Notes under the pieces: generated by a model
What the model was told of the DNA's origin: nothing
Databases searched by the model: none
The model's input: the letters and a program-made list of their open reading frames with translations, nothing else
Shown: positions 21,893 through 33,768 of the stretch, piece by piece
How positions within the stretch are numbered: position 1 is the stretch's first letter
Layout: every line of letters begins with the position of its first letter
Position numbers and translations under genes: made by a program
Source: Oscheius onirici
Taxonomy: Eukaryota > Nematoda > Chromadorea > Rhabditida > Rhabditidae
NCBI GenBank assembly: GCA_932521025.1
Contig: OW051471.1
Location: 7,998,001 to 8,062,000, forward strand
DNA length: 64,000 nucleotides
Direction: 5' to 3'

Positions 21893-23450
21893 ATGAGTAC
21901 CACCACCGGGGAGTACTGGCTGATCTCCGTGCCCGGCGAGAAAGGAACCAGTGATGCCTGGGAGAAGCTCAATCGCGGCACCGGAAGTCTGGCCGTCAAC
22001 TCGAAATTCACTGTCCCGGATCTCAAGGTAATCCTCTTTTCACTTCTTAACCGGCCAAAATTGTCAGGTAGGAACGCTCGATCAGCTTGTTGGCCTGTCT
22101 GATGACCTTACCAAGCTCGATACGACGGCTGAAGGGTTAGTTTTTTTTTATTTAGTTTGCTTGCTAGTTTTTCTTCAAAGTCAAAAATTAAATGTCAAAA
22201 TGTGGCAGATGTTGTGCGGAAACCATGAGTTCTCCTTTTTTCAAGATTTCTAACCATTCCACTTTCAGAGTGACGAGGAAACTAGTTCAATATTTCGGCG
22301 AAGTGCTCGAAGACGACAAGAGCAAGCTGTACGAGAATTTAGTCATCGGAAACAGTATGTCGCTGATCTTTTTCCTCATTTACCTCAGTATTTAGAGGAC
22401 ATGAAAAGTTACGTGACTAAATTTCAATGGGAAGGTGCCAAATATCCGCTGAAGCAGTCCCTGAAAGTCCTAACAGAAATCATGGGCAAGCAGGTGACTC
22501 AAATCGACAATGACCTCAAGTCCAAGTCCATTTCCTACAACAACTTGAAAAACAATCTCAATCAAATTGACAGAAAAGCCACGTAAGTTCTTTTTCAACT
22601 TTTCCAGTAAAAAGTCCGTTTTAGAGGATCTCTTGTAACAAAAGATCTAGCCGATGTGGTCAAAGCCGAAGACTTCGTCTTGAATTCGGAATATCTCCAA
22701 ACTCTGATGGTCGTCGTTCCCAGGTGAGTAAACTTTTGTTGTTTTTCTGTTGTTTCTACAATTCATTAACTGCTTCAGTTTGTAGAGTCAACGCCAAAGA
22801 ATGGGAGATGAGATATTCGTCATTCACCGCAATGGTTGTTCCTGGATCCAGCAGACTTATTACCGAAGAGGGAGAACACGCTCTTTATTCGGTCACTTTG
22901 TTCAAAAAGGTCATCGAAGAGTTCAAGCAGCTAGCCAGAGAGAACAAGTGAGCTTCTCATTCTTCTAGTCTAAAATCACATCGTAGATTCACCGTCCGTG
23001 ATTTTGTCTACGACGAGGAATCCCTGAAGGCCGGAAAGAGCGAACGCGACAAGCTCGTAGCCGAGAAGCAGAAGCAGTACGCTCCCCTGATCAGATGGCT
23101 AAAAATCAACTTTGGAGAGATTTTCGCTGCTTACATCCACATCAAATCTCTTCGAGTGTTTGTCGAATCCGTCCTCAGGTAACTTTTTCTTCACCTTTTC
23201 GTTCATATAAAAAAACTTCAGATATGGTCTTCCCGTCAGTTTCCAAGCAGCCGTCGTCGAGCCGACCAAAGGAGCCCAGAAGAAACTGAGAGGAGAGTTA
23301 CATAAGCTGTACATCCATCTGGACGGATCAGCTGCAGGTCCAATTGACAGCTTCGAAGATTCGCCGGCTCTAATGTCCCTCGGTGTCAACGAGTACTATC
23401 CTTACGTCTTCTTCAAGTTGAACCTCGACTTTGTAGAGAAGAAAAACTAA
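21893..23450 (+). CDS. vha-11: V-ATPase V1 subunit C
   Basis: Eight phase-consistent exons (21893-22027, 22068-22135, 22269-22354, 22396-22582, 22625-22723, 22786-22947, 22987-23178, 23222-23450) encode 385 residues, close to the usual 382-384. Recognisable family blocks include [52 protein letters not shown] and the C-terminal [11 protein letters not shown]. Subunit C is the clamp that links the V1 stalks to V0 and leaves on reversible disassembly. Being directly behind the c-subunit gene, the two can be co-regulated as one polycistronic unit. Confidence 0.95.
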
Positions 23451-23706
23451 TCCCCGTAGAGTTTATCGTAGGAGAAAGAAGCCCTGTACCATTCCATACA
23501 TTCCGTGAAAAATGTGATGTATAGCATATATTTAAGAGGTATTTTAGTCATTTTTCAGTGATGACGATTAGAAAGAGCGACACTGTGTACATTTTACCAC
23601 TCTTCACTTCCCCGTCTTTTTTGTCTCCTTGTTAATTTTAAGAAGAGTTTTATGAGCAGGAATAGCAAACGTTATTTATTTCTACCTTTTCAGCTGAAAA
23701 AGTAGC

Positions 23707-24329
23707 CTAAACCTTGGAAAAGTTGCTGGTGGCCTGGACGCCAGAGTTGACAGCAGCACTGGATATTGGAGCATCGAAGCCGACAGCTTCCGGCGGAATA
23801 ATTCCTTGATTCTCGCGAGTATTGAGGATGAGACCACGATAGGGCTGATTGTGGAAGAAGTCGGCGTCATCGCGATTCGGCTGCATCAGATGACAGACTT
23901 GAGCCAGTGTGGTCGCATCCCAGACCATCTGTTGCGTCTGTTTCCTCTCCTCCTTCCTCGGCCGCGTTTCTTCTATTTGCTGGGCGGGATGGACAGCAAA
24001 TGGCGACGGATCTCCTTCATCTTTCACCTTTTTGGTTCGATCAGCCTCCATCTGGTTCAGAATTTCTCGACATTTGCGTCGGTAGTAACAGCGAATGATG
24101 CAGAGATTGACACAGCCGGCCATCAGAATCACGGAGATGATCACCGAATATACTACCATGTACAGGTAGACGGAATCCGTCTTGACATCTGACCTCTTTG
24201 CTTAGCTCAATATATAAACTCACATTTGCCCTTTTGGTCGAAGACGAATCCTCTCGTGTCGATACTTTTAGTGTCTTCTTCCAAGGCGAACAGGATTGTC
24301 GGTAGCACGGCTAGTAGAAGGGCAGACAT
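23707..24329 (-). CDS. Small single-pass membrane protein, 195 aa, unknown function
   Basis: Exons 24329-24224 and 24188-23707 give 195 residues. Residues 1-16 are a signal peptide (MSALLLAVLPTILFAL). A short lumenal part of about 35 residues is followed by one membrane helix (MVVYSVIISVILMAGCVNLCI) and a basic stop-transfer (RCYYRRKCREI). The cytoplasmic tail of about 120 residues is charged and then Asn/Pro-rich. It has no enzymatic motif and I do not recognise the family; type I topology is inferred. The 35 bp intron fits neighbours. Convergent with vha-11. Confidence 0.7.
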
Positions 24330-24654
24330 CTTCTTCGTAAATAACTTTTGCTGATTGATTTAGTTAGCTTTTTTGAAACTTCTATAAAAAAATTCAAATG
24401 TCGACTTTTGCGAACTCAAAAAAGTTGTTTTGTAGCAATTATTAGATACTCTTCTTAATGTTCCCACCAGATTTAGGTTAATTCGATCCGATATTTCGAA
24501 TGACGAATAGAAAACCATCCTGAAGATGGTCGCCCGTTTCAAACAAAGATTCGAGGAAGAAAAGACTTTATGCTACGCAAAAATAGAAGTAGCTCTAACG
24601 AGAGCTGTTGGATAATTATCGAGGTAGTGCTGGAAGATGCGCGATGGTTTAACT

Positions 24655-25257
<603 letters not shown>

Positions 25258-25836
25258 TGTAATATACCTGAATTTTTGTTTTAGACTGGCATATATAAAT
25301 AAGAGGTAAGGAAAATTGGCGAAGACGTAACAAAGTCAATTGTCAGCCGGTGATGAAGGAAATCATAATGTAAAGTCGTTAGATAGGAAGTGAGCGACAG
25401 AACATACTAAACTGTAAAAAACCGTCTATCACATTTACAAACAAATTTCTAGAGACAATAACACGGGTGATAAAGAAGAGAAGAAATAGAAGAACTGTTA
25501 ATTTAGGCCAACAGGGGGCGCTTCAGGGATTACTGTACTTTGGGAAGTTCGCTGCGCACCAGGCTATGGCGCCAATTCAAATCACATTTTTCTTTTACTT
25601 TTGTTGTCTTTCTTTGCTTTTTTTTTTACTTTATGTGACTCCAAATCATTTGTTCCGCCAAAGAAATCACAAGCAGATCATTTATAGCCTGTTCTAAAGT
25701 TTCGCAATTTCAATCTTCTCCAATTCTAAAAGTATCCTTATTGTTTTTCTTACAATTAGAAGTTGAGTAATTAGTGTTTTCAAAATGTTCCAAATAAAAA
25801 ACTTTGCCTGAACATATTCCCTTGGCTCTCTAGTAC
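25258..25836. promoter_or_regulatory. Divergent promoter region, H3 variant / mucin-like gene
   Basis: About 580 bp between divergent start codons. A TATATAAATA motif lies at about 25292-25302, close to the H3 start. Otherwise AT-rich with no supported gene. Confidence 0.35.
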
Positions 25837-27129
25837 ATGAAGATCTCCACTTTCCCTGGTAAGTCTACCGAGTTTCAAAGAAAGGTAGCTTCAGTCCTGT
25901 TCTTCTGCCTTCCTGTGGCAGCATGGGCCGCTACTGGTGCCACCGTACCGAGCAAAGCTCCGAGTACAGTACGGTCTAAAATCAAAGGAACAGTCCCGGC
26001 CACAAAACTTTCCATGAAACCTTCGGTCACCACAAAGACGACTACAAAAGCAGCCAAGTCTGCTCCAACTTCTCCGTCTTCTACTCTTCCATCTACAAAA
26101 CCTTCGACGACTTCTTCAACAACACCAAAAGTCATGGTACATTTCCGTGGTTCACGTGACTTGGAATGGTTTCAGGCCGCCAAGAGTACAGCAAAGAGAA
26201 TCAAGACGGTACCCACAACCACTACGAAAAAACCAGCGAAGACTACAACAACTAAACTGCCCACCACGTCGACTGCCACGGTTCCACCGACTAGTGTCGC
26301 CACAACTAAGGCTAGCAAGACGTCTGAACTTCTAAGTACAGTTCAAACTACGGCGAAAAATACCACCACGAGTAAAAAGTCTACCACTTCAGCTGCGAAA
26401 ACTACGCCTTCGACTACTGCCATTCCTGAGCCGGCTTTCGATGAATTGGACATCCATTTGGGAGCCACAACTCCGCGGAAGTGTGAATATTGTTCGGGAC
26501 CGAAGAAAATCAAGGCGGATAGGGCTGCTCCTTCTTTGAATGTAAAAGAAGATATTGCCGGAATGAAGAAAAAGGAAGCGGAGAAAAAGAAGGAGGAAGA
26601 AGGCGTGGCTGGACTGTGGCTCATCTGGCCGATTTTGGGACATTTGGTGGCTATTGGACTGATTGGCTTTTTGGTCTTTCAGTTGGTTGGAAAGAAGAAA
26701 AACGATGACGACAAAAAGAGTAAGAAGGAAGAAACGTCGGTGATTGTCAAAGCTGCAGGCAAGCCAATCGAGGAATATGTCTTGCCGGAAGACTATTTCA
26801 AGAAAAAAGGACCTTTGCATCTGCAGAACGAACAAAGAGGAGTCATGAACCACTTGCTGGCAAATGAAAAGTCACACAGTCTGAAGGGACCGCTGGAAAT
26901 CGATTCGGATCTTTGTGAGGACGTCCAAATAGGCTCGGATATCGAAGTTATCGATGGAATGGACATAACAGTAGAAGTCATGGAAGGTTCGAAAGACAGA
27001 GATACCATCATCGATCCATCCACTAGACAGTCGATCATGTTGTCGAAAAAGAATCAGGGTAATATGAGCCAGGAGAGGAGGGCACTCATGAACAAACTCA
27101 TCAACAAAGAACCTAGCGCGAAAAAGTAG
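25837..27129 (+). CDS. Mucin-like Thr-rich type I membrane protein
   Basis: An uninterrupted 430-codon frame exists, but two segments look like introns of length divisible by three: 25859-25894 (36 bp) and 26137-26175 (39 bp). Removing the first gives a proper signal peptide, MKISTFPVLFFCLPVAAWA, which the unspliced frame lacks. The spliced protein is about 405 residues. The ectodomain is Thr/Ser/Pro/Lys-rich (TTTTKKPAKTTTTK and similar), a likely O-glycosylated stalk, followed by a CEYCSG motif. A single helix follows (LWLIWPILGHLVAIGLIGFLV), then a basic/acidic cytoplasmic tail of about 155 residues with DLCEDVQIGSDIEVIDGMDI. Function is unknown. Confidence 0.75.
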   Translation: MKISTFPGKSTEFQRKVASVLFFCLPVAAWAATGATVPSKAPSTVRSKIKGTVPATKLSMKPSVTTKTTTKAAKSAPTSPSSTLPSTKPSTTSSTTPKVMVHFRGSRDLEWFQAAKSTAKRIKTVPTTTTKKPAKTTTTKLPTTSTATVPPTSVATTKASKTSELLSTVQTTAKNTTTSKKSTTSAAKTTPSTTAIPEPAFDELDIHLGATTPRKCEYCSGPKKIKADRAAPSLNVKEDIAGMKKKEAEKKKEEEGVAGLWLIWPILGHLVAIGLIGFLVFQLVGKKKNDDDKKSKKEETSVIVKAAGKPIEEYVLPEDYFKKKGPLHLQNEQRGVMNHLLANEKSHSLKGPLEIDSDLCEDVQIGSDIEVIDGMDITVEVMEGSKDRDTIIDPSTRQSIMLSKKNQGNMSQERRALMNKLINKEPSAKK

Positions 27130-27382
27130 ATTCCGACTTCTGTAATAAGTTCTGATCAAACAATCTTTTTTATTGGCCTTCAAGTATCTGAATGTTCCCT
27201 GGTTCATCGAGACTGACAATTGCGATACTGTTCTCACATCTGTTAACAAGATGTAAATTTGTTAGTACGTCCACAAAAAAGGCATTTACCCATAAACTGT
27301 ACATTTTATTCGGACACAATCTCAAGGTAGTACATACTCTCCAACCACAGAAAAATAGTTTATTGAAACTCTCTTCTTCAAG

Positions 27383-27660
27383 TTAGCGACCGAATATTCC
27401 GCCGGTCAAGTGATATGTTCTGGAAGAACGGCTAGACTGACGAAGTACACGAGGAGGTTGCAATTTGACTATTGCTGGTACTGAAAGATCCGATATATTT
27501 GGAACTGTAAGAAACACTGACCTCTGAAATGTTTTGGAAGAATGGCATCCAGAAGAGAGTCGTAGTCGTAATCAACTGTAGGCTCGAGATCAAATGCAGA
27601 AGTTAGTAGACAGAGAAGAGCTGACAGAGCCAAGACAATTCTGACCAGTGTGCTACCCAT
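27383..27660 (-). CDS. Small secreted peptide precursor ending in Phe-Gly-Arg
   Basis: Exons 27660-27522 and 27480-27383 (41 bp intron) encode 78 residues. The signal peptide is MGSTLVRIVLALSALLCLLTSA; an acidic spacer (TVDYDYDSLLDAILP) is followed by a basic C-terminal part that ends RSSRTYHLTGGIFGR and then the stop. A Gly before a terminal Arg is the usual amidation signal, so cleavage could release a peptide ending in Phe-amide. No known family is recognised; processing is inferred. An AATAAA equivalent lies about 30 bp past the stop. Confidence 0.6.
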
Positions 27661-28578
27661 TTGAATCTCTAAAATCGGGTTCAATTACAACAATGAAGAA
27701 GAATAAAAAAGGACAATTAATCTGAGAACAAAGAGAAGTATTCAGGTAATATGAAATTCGATGCGCTGTTTCACAAATGACTGACGTAGCAAACTGTGAC
27801 TGACAGCCATGTGAGCGAGGAGACTGTACTGTTTAGGGACGTCTACTGTTCTTCCTATTCTGAGAGTTTGACTGGTATTTGAAGTGGTAGAAAAAGATTT
27901 TAAGCATGTTGGAAATGCGTGTGGGATATTTAAAAGTGAAATTTCCGTTTGAATCCCAACACTTTCACACGGTTCGGTTTGAAATGGCGAGAAAAAGGAC
28001 TAAGAACAGAGATCCACCGGAACATTCTAAGCTGATGGCGTCACGTCTGCCAGTGACCATCGCGAATATGCATGTGATGAGTACATGGATGGATGCCTCT
28101 TCTACTTCTACAAAACAATAAAAATGAGACAGGCCACTTCTCTCACTTCAGTTTTGGTCTCTTAGACGGCTGAACTCGGGGTCTACTGAGAACAAAGTGT
28201 GCTTTGTCGTAGACTTGGGCGTGAGGGAATGAAGACGAAGAGAAACGTGACGGATCTCTCATCTGATCACGTTCCGCCGACCAACATTTCACAAACAGTC
28301 AAACCGATTAAACTGGGGACCACAGCTCCTTATTTGTCAGAACGCTTTTTGAGGGGTCATTCAACCGCTTTTGATGTCCTAAGAACACAATGATTTTCAA
28401 GAAGCGTAGTCCTTTAGAACATGGAACAAACACAATCTTTCAGTCTTTTGGGACTACAGTATACCAGAAGGAAAAAGTGAGAACAAGAAGTCAGTTTAGA
28501 AGAGACTAATGAGGAAAGTCCACCCTCAACAGGATGAGTCCTCGTTTCCAGCCTATATTATTCTTGAAATCCAGTCAT
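27661..28578. other. No recognisable gene
   Basis: About 0.9 kb with short frames on both strands and no domain, signal peptide or convincing splice chain. It may hold regulatory DNA or 3' parts of the minus-strand gene to the right. Confidence 0.35.
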
Positions 28579-29538
28579 TTAGACTCCGCCTTTTCGAACC
28601 GACAGCTGGGATCTGCTGATGGAGCTCGGGATCAAAATACATTTTTTACTTTGGAACATATTACTCAGGCATTGTCTCTTCAAATCGAAGAAATGTGAGA
28701 GGGTTAACTGTATGAGGAAGAGACAAAGAGACGCGAACTCGGGAACACAGGAAGAGTTCTTTATCTTGACCAAAACATCAAAGATGTCTCTGTAAACAAG
28801 GAGATTGACTTTGAACAAAAATCAGTTTCAGGTGTCATGTTATTTACTTGAAAGCAGTCTCATCACCATTGTGGAATGGTATGATATAGAAAACAAACTT
28901 CGCTTCCTGGTATCAAAATTAGCCTGGATACAAGTTTAGTTCTTTCTCGGTGAATTTCAATCCGAGATGACGTACTGCCCGAAAAGGCCAGACACTGACG
29001 TACAATTATACAACATGTTGCGAACACTGAAAGTGTTTTACAAAACTTCAAATATGGCTTGACCCTGGCCCCTTTTTTAACCGCCGAACAGATTTGCAAT
29101 GGCTTCCTAATACTGATCAGTTTATCTCCCATTTGCAAGTTTAGCTGGAAGAAATTTAAATGGAGATCGAAGCCCTTCAATTGAAGGTGTTATACCTCGT
29201 ACAGATGGATGGCACGTTTGCAGAGGCGACAAAGGATGATGCGATTTGGAAGATATGGGTGGCTCACACAAAAGATTCTCAGGTGTATTGAAAATGTCTC
29301 CAAAGCCTGTGTTCCCAAAATCTAGTCGAACTTCCCGAGCACTGGAAATCGTTTATACCAATCTCGGTGGAGATTGTACCCTAGGGGTGACCTTTCTGTC
29401 TTTAAAATTTGTAGAAGACCTTCAAAATGTATGATAGCATCAAACATTTCCTCCTTTTTGATACAGAGATCTGTCTGATCCTTTACAGAGACGGAGTAGA
29501 GTGAAACATTTGAGGACGGATAACGGAAACTACAATAG
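28579..29538 (-). CDS. Unidentified spliced gene (partial model)
   Basis: A chain of minus-strand open segments bounded by plausible splice sites runs from an acceptor CTATTGTAG near 29538 to TAA at 28579. Segments read SVKDQTDLCIKKEEMFDAII, then PYLPNRIILCRLCKRAIHLY, then KLISIRKPLQICSAVKKGAR, then YIIPFHNGDETAFK, then DIFDVLVKIKNSSCVPEFAS. Composition looks coding, with no long hydrophobic run and no family I recognise. The 5' end is not located and one internal junction (near 29335) needs a stop to be removed, so it may be broken. Confidence 0.35.
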
Positions 29539-29903
29539 ATACTGTGACCTTATTCACATTGGAAGACGATCTAAACTACAGTTTCCAGTTTCCATATAAA
29601 AACTAGGATATTTGACGTCCTTTGAACGTCCTATTTTTACTGCCTAACAGAAAGTGAGCAGAGCAAGTCTTTAAGCTGATTCACATTTTTCCAGGAACCT
29701 TTCCTGGTCAAACTTGCAATTTAATTCCCCGAAGAATTACACAGTTGATGAGAAACACTTTATGAGGTAAAATGACCTATGAGCCAACTATTCCTCTAAA
29801 TTCCATAATAACACATGGTTACTGATTTCATATTCGAGTAATCCAGACAAAAAAGGCCTTGTTCAAAAGAGTTCCAGATTACGTACTTGCGTACGTAGAT
29901 GGT

Positions 29904-30512
29904 CTATGAATGGAAGTAACAAGCCAGACGAAAATTCAAAATAGGGAAGTTGATTTCTTGAACTGAATGGAGGGAACAGTGGGAAGATGATCTAGGGAGC
30001 ATATAGTTTGAGAAAGGCGGAAGAGGAAGAGGACTTTTGAACTGAAGATGGTCTGATTGTTGCTTGTAAACTGCGTCATTTTGGCTGCTCTTGGTACAAA
30101 TAGAAATGGCAGGCTTCTTTAGGCAGACAATTTCTAGTCTGTCTTGGGTATTTTTACGAGGATTGTCAGAAGGTTGTATAACCGAGGCTGCTTGAGGTTC
30201 ATATGTCTTCTGGTTGACTGACACTGGGAGTGTCGAACATATGACTCGAAGAAATTGGGTCTTTGCCATAACAAGAACCACTGAGATATGGATTCGGGAG
30301 ACAGTAAACTCTAGCCAGCAGAAGACTTGTAACCGAGGCGACAATGAAGACTCCAGAATCTTCTTCTCCACTACGTTATTATCAGTTGTGGCCGAGCGAG
30401 AAAGCTCGGAATACTCTGAGAGGGTGTACAAAAGATCAAAAGAGAATTGTACAATAATAAGAATGTTTACACCCAAATAAGAAAATTGCAAAGTTTTTGT
30501 CATACTACTCAT
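29904..30512 (-). CDS. Open frame of 202 codons with two hydrophobic segments, uncertain
   Basis: A single minus-strand frame runs directly behind the last four-helix gene, overlapping its 3' end by a few bases. Hydrophobic runs are LGVNILIIVQFSFDLLYTL and IHISVVLVMAKTQFL; the rest is Ser/Pro/Gln-rich. It could be an unprocessed relic of a membrane protein or chance. No signal of purifying selection can be judged from one sequence. Confidence 0.2.
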   Translation of the reverse strand: MSSMTKTLQFSYLGVNILIIVQFSFDLLYTLSEYSELSRSATTDNNVVEKKILESSLSPRLQVFCWLEFTVSRIHISVVLVMAKTQFLRVICSTLPVSVNQKTYEPQAASVIQPSDNPRKNTQDRLEIVCLKKPAISICTKSSQNDAVYKQQSDHLQFKSPLPLPPFSNYMLPRSSSHCSLHSVQEINFPILNFRLACYFHS

Positions 30513-31189
30513 GAATGAAAGCGTTCGGGTTTAAACGTGTCCGTCGTTCTCCATTAGCATTGAAAACAACATCTTCAGCCTTTTTAGCCTCCAACAGAGA
30601 AGACTCCATTCCAAACTCCGCAACAACCGACAGGAACCAAACTAAACAAAACTTTGATGTCTCCTATAGGTTGACTCACTGATCAGCAGTTCCCATGATG
30701 TTCTTGAATGGAAGTTGTCCTCCAGGGTTTCATTGGTTAATTCAGAATAGGCTACGATCATCATTATCGTCTTCTGAATATTCGTATTGTTTTTGTCGGA
30801 ACTATAAACTCACACAGACGGTGATGATAGCGGAGAGCATTAGAGTACACTTCGAAGAGTCCCTTTCTTGCAACTGAAACGTACGTTTATGCCATTTTCA
30901 AGTTAAAGCTACCTGTCCAACAATTGCTAAAAACAAAACGACGTTACTTGAAATAAGTAGTCCAATATTCACACCATTGTCTTGGTTTTGCAAGTTAGGG
31001 TCGGACGAGAAGAGGTAATGACGGTATGCCAGGAATCCAATCTGAAAAAGTAGGTCACTGTGAGTGATATATTTAGTGTTCCAGCAACTGTTGTGACATG
31101 GAGCCAGAACAAATAAAAGGAAGACTCACAAGAACAATTTGCACGACGAAACATCGTGTGAAGAATTTCCTACTGGTTCCGTAATGCAT
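30505..31189 (-). CDS. Four-helix membrane protein family, copy A (159 aa)
   Basis: Five exons (31189-31130, 31041-30913, 30873-30814, 30773-30680, 30641-30505), all in phase. Each exon carries part of the same plan as copies D and E: exon 1 ends in the first half of helix 1 (FVVQIVL); exon 2 finishes it and contains helix 2 (IGLLISSNVVLFLAIVG); exon 3 is a short loop plus helix 3; exon 4 is a loop ending SWELLI; exon 5 contains helix 4 (WFLSVVAEFGMES) and a polar tail. Exon 2 is exactly 129 bp in A, C, D and E. There are no cleavable signal or enzyme motifs, and I recognise no named family. Confidence 0.7.
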
Positions 31190-31377
31190 CTCCACGTCTC
31201 TTATTATCTTTTTCGTTTATTTTCGTTCTTGTATTTTTTTCATGTCCTGCATCTTCAGAACTCGAAGAACTCTCTAGAAAAATCGAGATTTTTGAACGTG
31301 AAAAGAACAAGTATAAGAGTGAACAACTTCTGGTTCAAAGTGGACAAAAAGAAAAGGTAACATGTTTATTGAATAGC

Positions 31378-31996
31378 TTAAATGTATATTCCCACAATCT
31401 CGCCGTTCTCATCTCTTACATATTGATACATCACTCGTCTTCCGAGATGGAATTCCATCCCAACATCGGCTATGATAGACAGTAGCCAGACTAAAACGGA
31501 TCATTTCCAAACGATGAAAACTTACTTGTATACTGTTCTCTCAAAACAGCTCCCTTCAATAAGGTGTCAGAAGCTGTTTTGTGAGCAAACTCTGAACAGG
31601 CGAGAAGTGAAGCGAATTTCTGAATTTTTAGCTTGAAAACGACTGTATATTTCACGCTGACCATAGCGTTAACGGTCCCATACTGAACTTCCAGCAGGAA
31701 CGTCCAGGTTTCTCTCCAATTCGGTTTTCTAAGAAGTACTGAAAAGTTTTTGGGAATTTTGAACGGGAACAAACCTTTCCCAGGGCGGTTGAAACGCTGC
31801 TTGCGACTGTTGTTAGAAGAAGAAAAATGTTCAAAACATTCTGAATCTTTTGTCCATTCTCTATGTAAACCAACTGATTTCGATGTATTAAACACAAGCT
31901 CTGTGTGGAAAGTATGGTGAATTCAATAGGAAAAATACTTACAAGTACAAGGTTCAGTACGAAACATCGGAAGAACCACACATTTTTCATGGTCAT
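31378..31996 (-). pseudogene. Four-helix family, copy B (probable splice defect)
   Basis: Exons 1 (31996-31943), 2 (31900-31775), 4 and 5 match copies A, D and E. Exon 5 reads IWLLSIIADVGMEFHLGRR and ends at TAA 31378-31380. Exon 3 should begin CTTCTTAGAAAACCG to read LLRKPNWRETW in frame and then equals the 75 bp of copy D. The only acceptor (CTTTTCAG) lies 2 bp too early, shifting the frame to an early TGA. It is either a pseudogene or uses an unusual site. Confidence 0.55.
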
Positions 31997-32138
31997 GCCG
32001 AGACGATTACTACTTCCTTCGCCATCGTTTTTTTCTGAAACTATGCAGATAAACGAATTGCAAGACATCGAGATACAGAGGTTGTTTGCAACTATAGATC
32101 ATGAAAAACAAGATTTTGTTCAATAAATGCCTTTATTA

Positions 32139-32762
32139 TTATGATTCTAATTGAGATGCTTCTTTGACCCGGTTTCTCACGCCTATCAGACCAACTATCA
32201 TTCCGAAATCGGCGATGATCATCAGTAGCCAGAATAAAGGAGACTAAAAATAAGCAAAAAAGAAAGTTCTTCTTAGAGACAGTTCTCCTGAAAGGAATCC
32301 TTCAAAAATTCGGTCAGTTTTGATGAAATCGGAAGAAGCAAACAGAAAAAAGGTTTTCCGAAAAGGTTCAGATCAAAAGAAGAACTCGATCTTACAAATA
32401 GAGAGAAACTCGAATTCCGAATTCCTTTCCAATCTTCTTTTCAGTTGCTATCTGAAATTGGTGTTTGGTTTTTCCTCGATGTACTGGTCAAACGAAATTC
32501 TCAATAGAAAGAAACACACTTTGCCAGAGTAAGCCAAAACACAAGTCGCAATAGTCGCCAGAAGTAGTCTAATATTGACCTTGTTCTGATCGAACTCTAG
32601 GTCTTCTCTTCCCGCAACCAATATGATACGAAGTATCAAGAATAGACTCTGTTGTCAAAATAGTATTACACTTGAAAAAAAACTTACAAGAACAACATTG
32701 AGAGCAAAAGAGCGGGGAAGCCACCAAGGTTTCCCATTCAGCGTAGGATTTGGATCGACCAT
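32139..32762 (-). pseudogene. Four-helix family, copy C (probably broken)
   Basis: Exon 1 (32762-32688, MVDPNPTLNGKPWWLPRSF) and exon 2 (32648-32520, 129 bp, IILVAGREDLEFDQNKVNI) are intact. The last exon reads SPLFWLLMIIADFGMIVGLI and ends TAA at 32139. A possible exon 3 is 32451-32396. An exon-4-like stretch (KTFFLFASSDFIKTDRIFEG) exists, but no AG acceptor joins it in frame. Likely decayed. Confidence 0.5.
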
Positions 32763-33091
32763 ATAGAACCGCTTCGCTACAGATTGATCTTTCCAGCTAT
32801 TTCACTGATCTACATCTATGGAACCAGCAAAAAAATTTTTTAGTAGCAAGTTTTCCAGGAGCAGCGCAAGGAGTAGAAAATGAAATAATATGGCTAGTGA
32901 TTGTTCCACGGCGATCCATATATTAGTCAGCTGCTGCTCTAGCACATAGTATACGTGTTTCTATTTTTATCACCACGCGCATGCCCCCTTTGCTTGATGG
33001 CCGCAACGAAAACCAGGTTTTGGAGCAACAATTTCAACGGTTTCTGGTTAAACTTTATGTTAGAAACTATACACATAAACAAGGAAATTAA

Positions 33092-33768
33092 TTATATGCA
33101 AAACTTCCAGACTCTTGCTGTTCCCAGTGTGTATTCTCGTATATCTTCCTGACATCCGTACCTCGCCTGCAAGGCATCTAGCTCCGGAGATAGCTTTTTA
33201 GAACTAAGTGACCATTCCATACCGACTTCACAAATAACCGTTAAGAGCCAGACTGGAAGAAAGTGTTGCTCAATGAAGACTAACTTACTGAGCATTGCTT
33301 CCCATGTGACATGATTACTGTAGGTCTTAGCAAAAGGCTGAGCCCCGAGTAAATCTGCAGACATCGCGATCCAAAGTAAGCCTTTCTACAAGTAAAAAAA
33401 AGTTGGAAAATATTGTAGCTTCCTTACAAACCCAGTAATAATAATACTGAACATGTAGAATTCTACGGCATTATCCTTTCCCTCGGTTACATACTGCTTA
33501 CGCTGAAAAAGTTACTTGAATCAGATTTGGAAAACATACCTGTCCTAAAGAAGCTAAAAGGAAGACGACGGTAGTTGATGTTAGTAACATAGCGTTTACA
33601 AAGTTGTGCTGTGAATCCAGATAATCTACTCTTCCCACCAAAATGATAAGCAGAACTAGGTACAGAATCTGACGCCTAGGATTATATTCCAGAATAACTT
33701 ACGAGAAAGAAATCCAGTACAAATAATCTCAACAGCCAGCGAGTATTGAAGAAAGTTGATAGCTTCAT
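33092..33768 (-). CDS. Four-helix membrane protein family, copy D (175 aa)
   Basis: Five exons (33768-33703, 33668-33540, 33502-33428, 33385-33289, 33252-33092) join in phase 0/0/0/1. Helix 1 spans the exon 1-2 junction (FVLDFFL + ILYLVLLIILVGRVDYL); helix 2 is MLLTSTTVVFLLASLG; helix 3 is FYMFSIIITGF + KGLLWIAMSADLLG; helix 4 is WLLTVICEVGMEWSL. The tail is polar and charged (ELDALQARYGCQEDIREYTL). It is closest to copy E, sharing the RKQYVT/HKQYIT loop and the RYG(C/G)Q.DIR tail. Function unknown; a small four-pass membrane protein. Confidence 0.75.
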
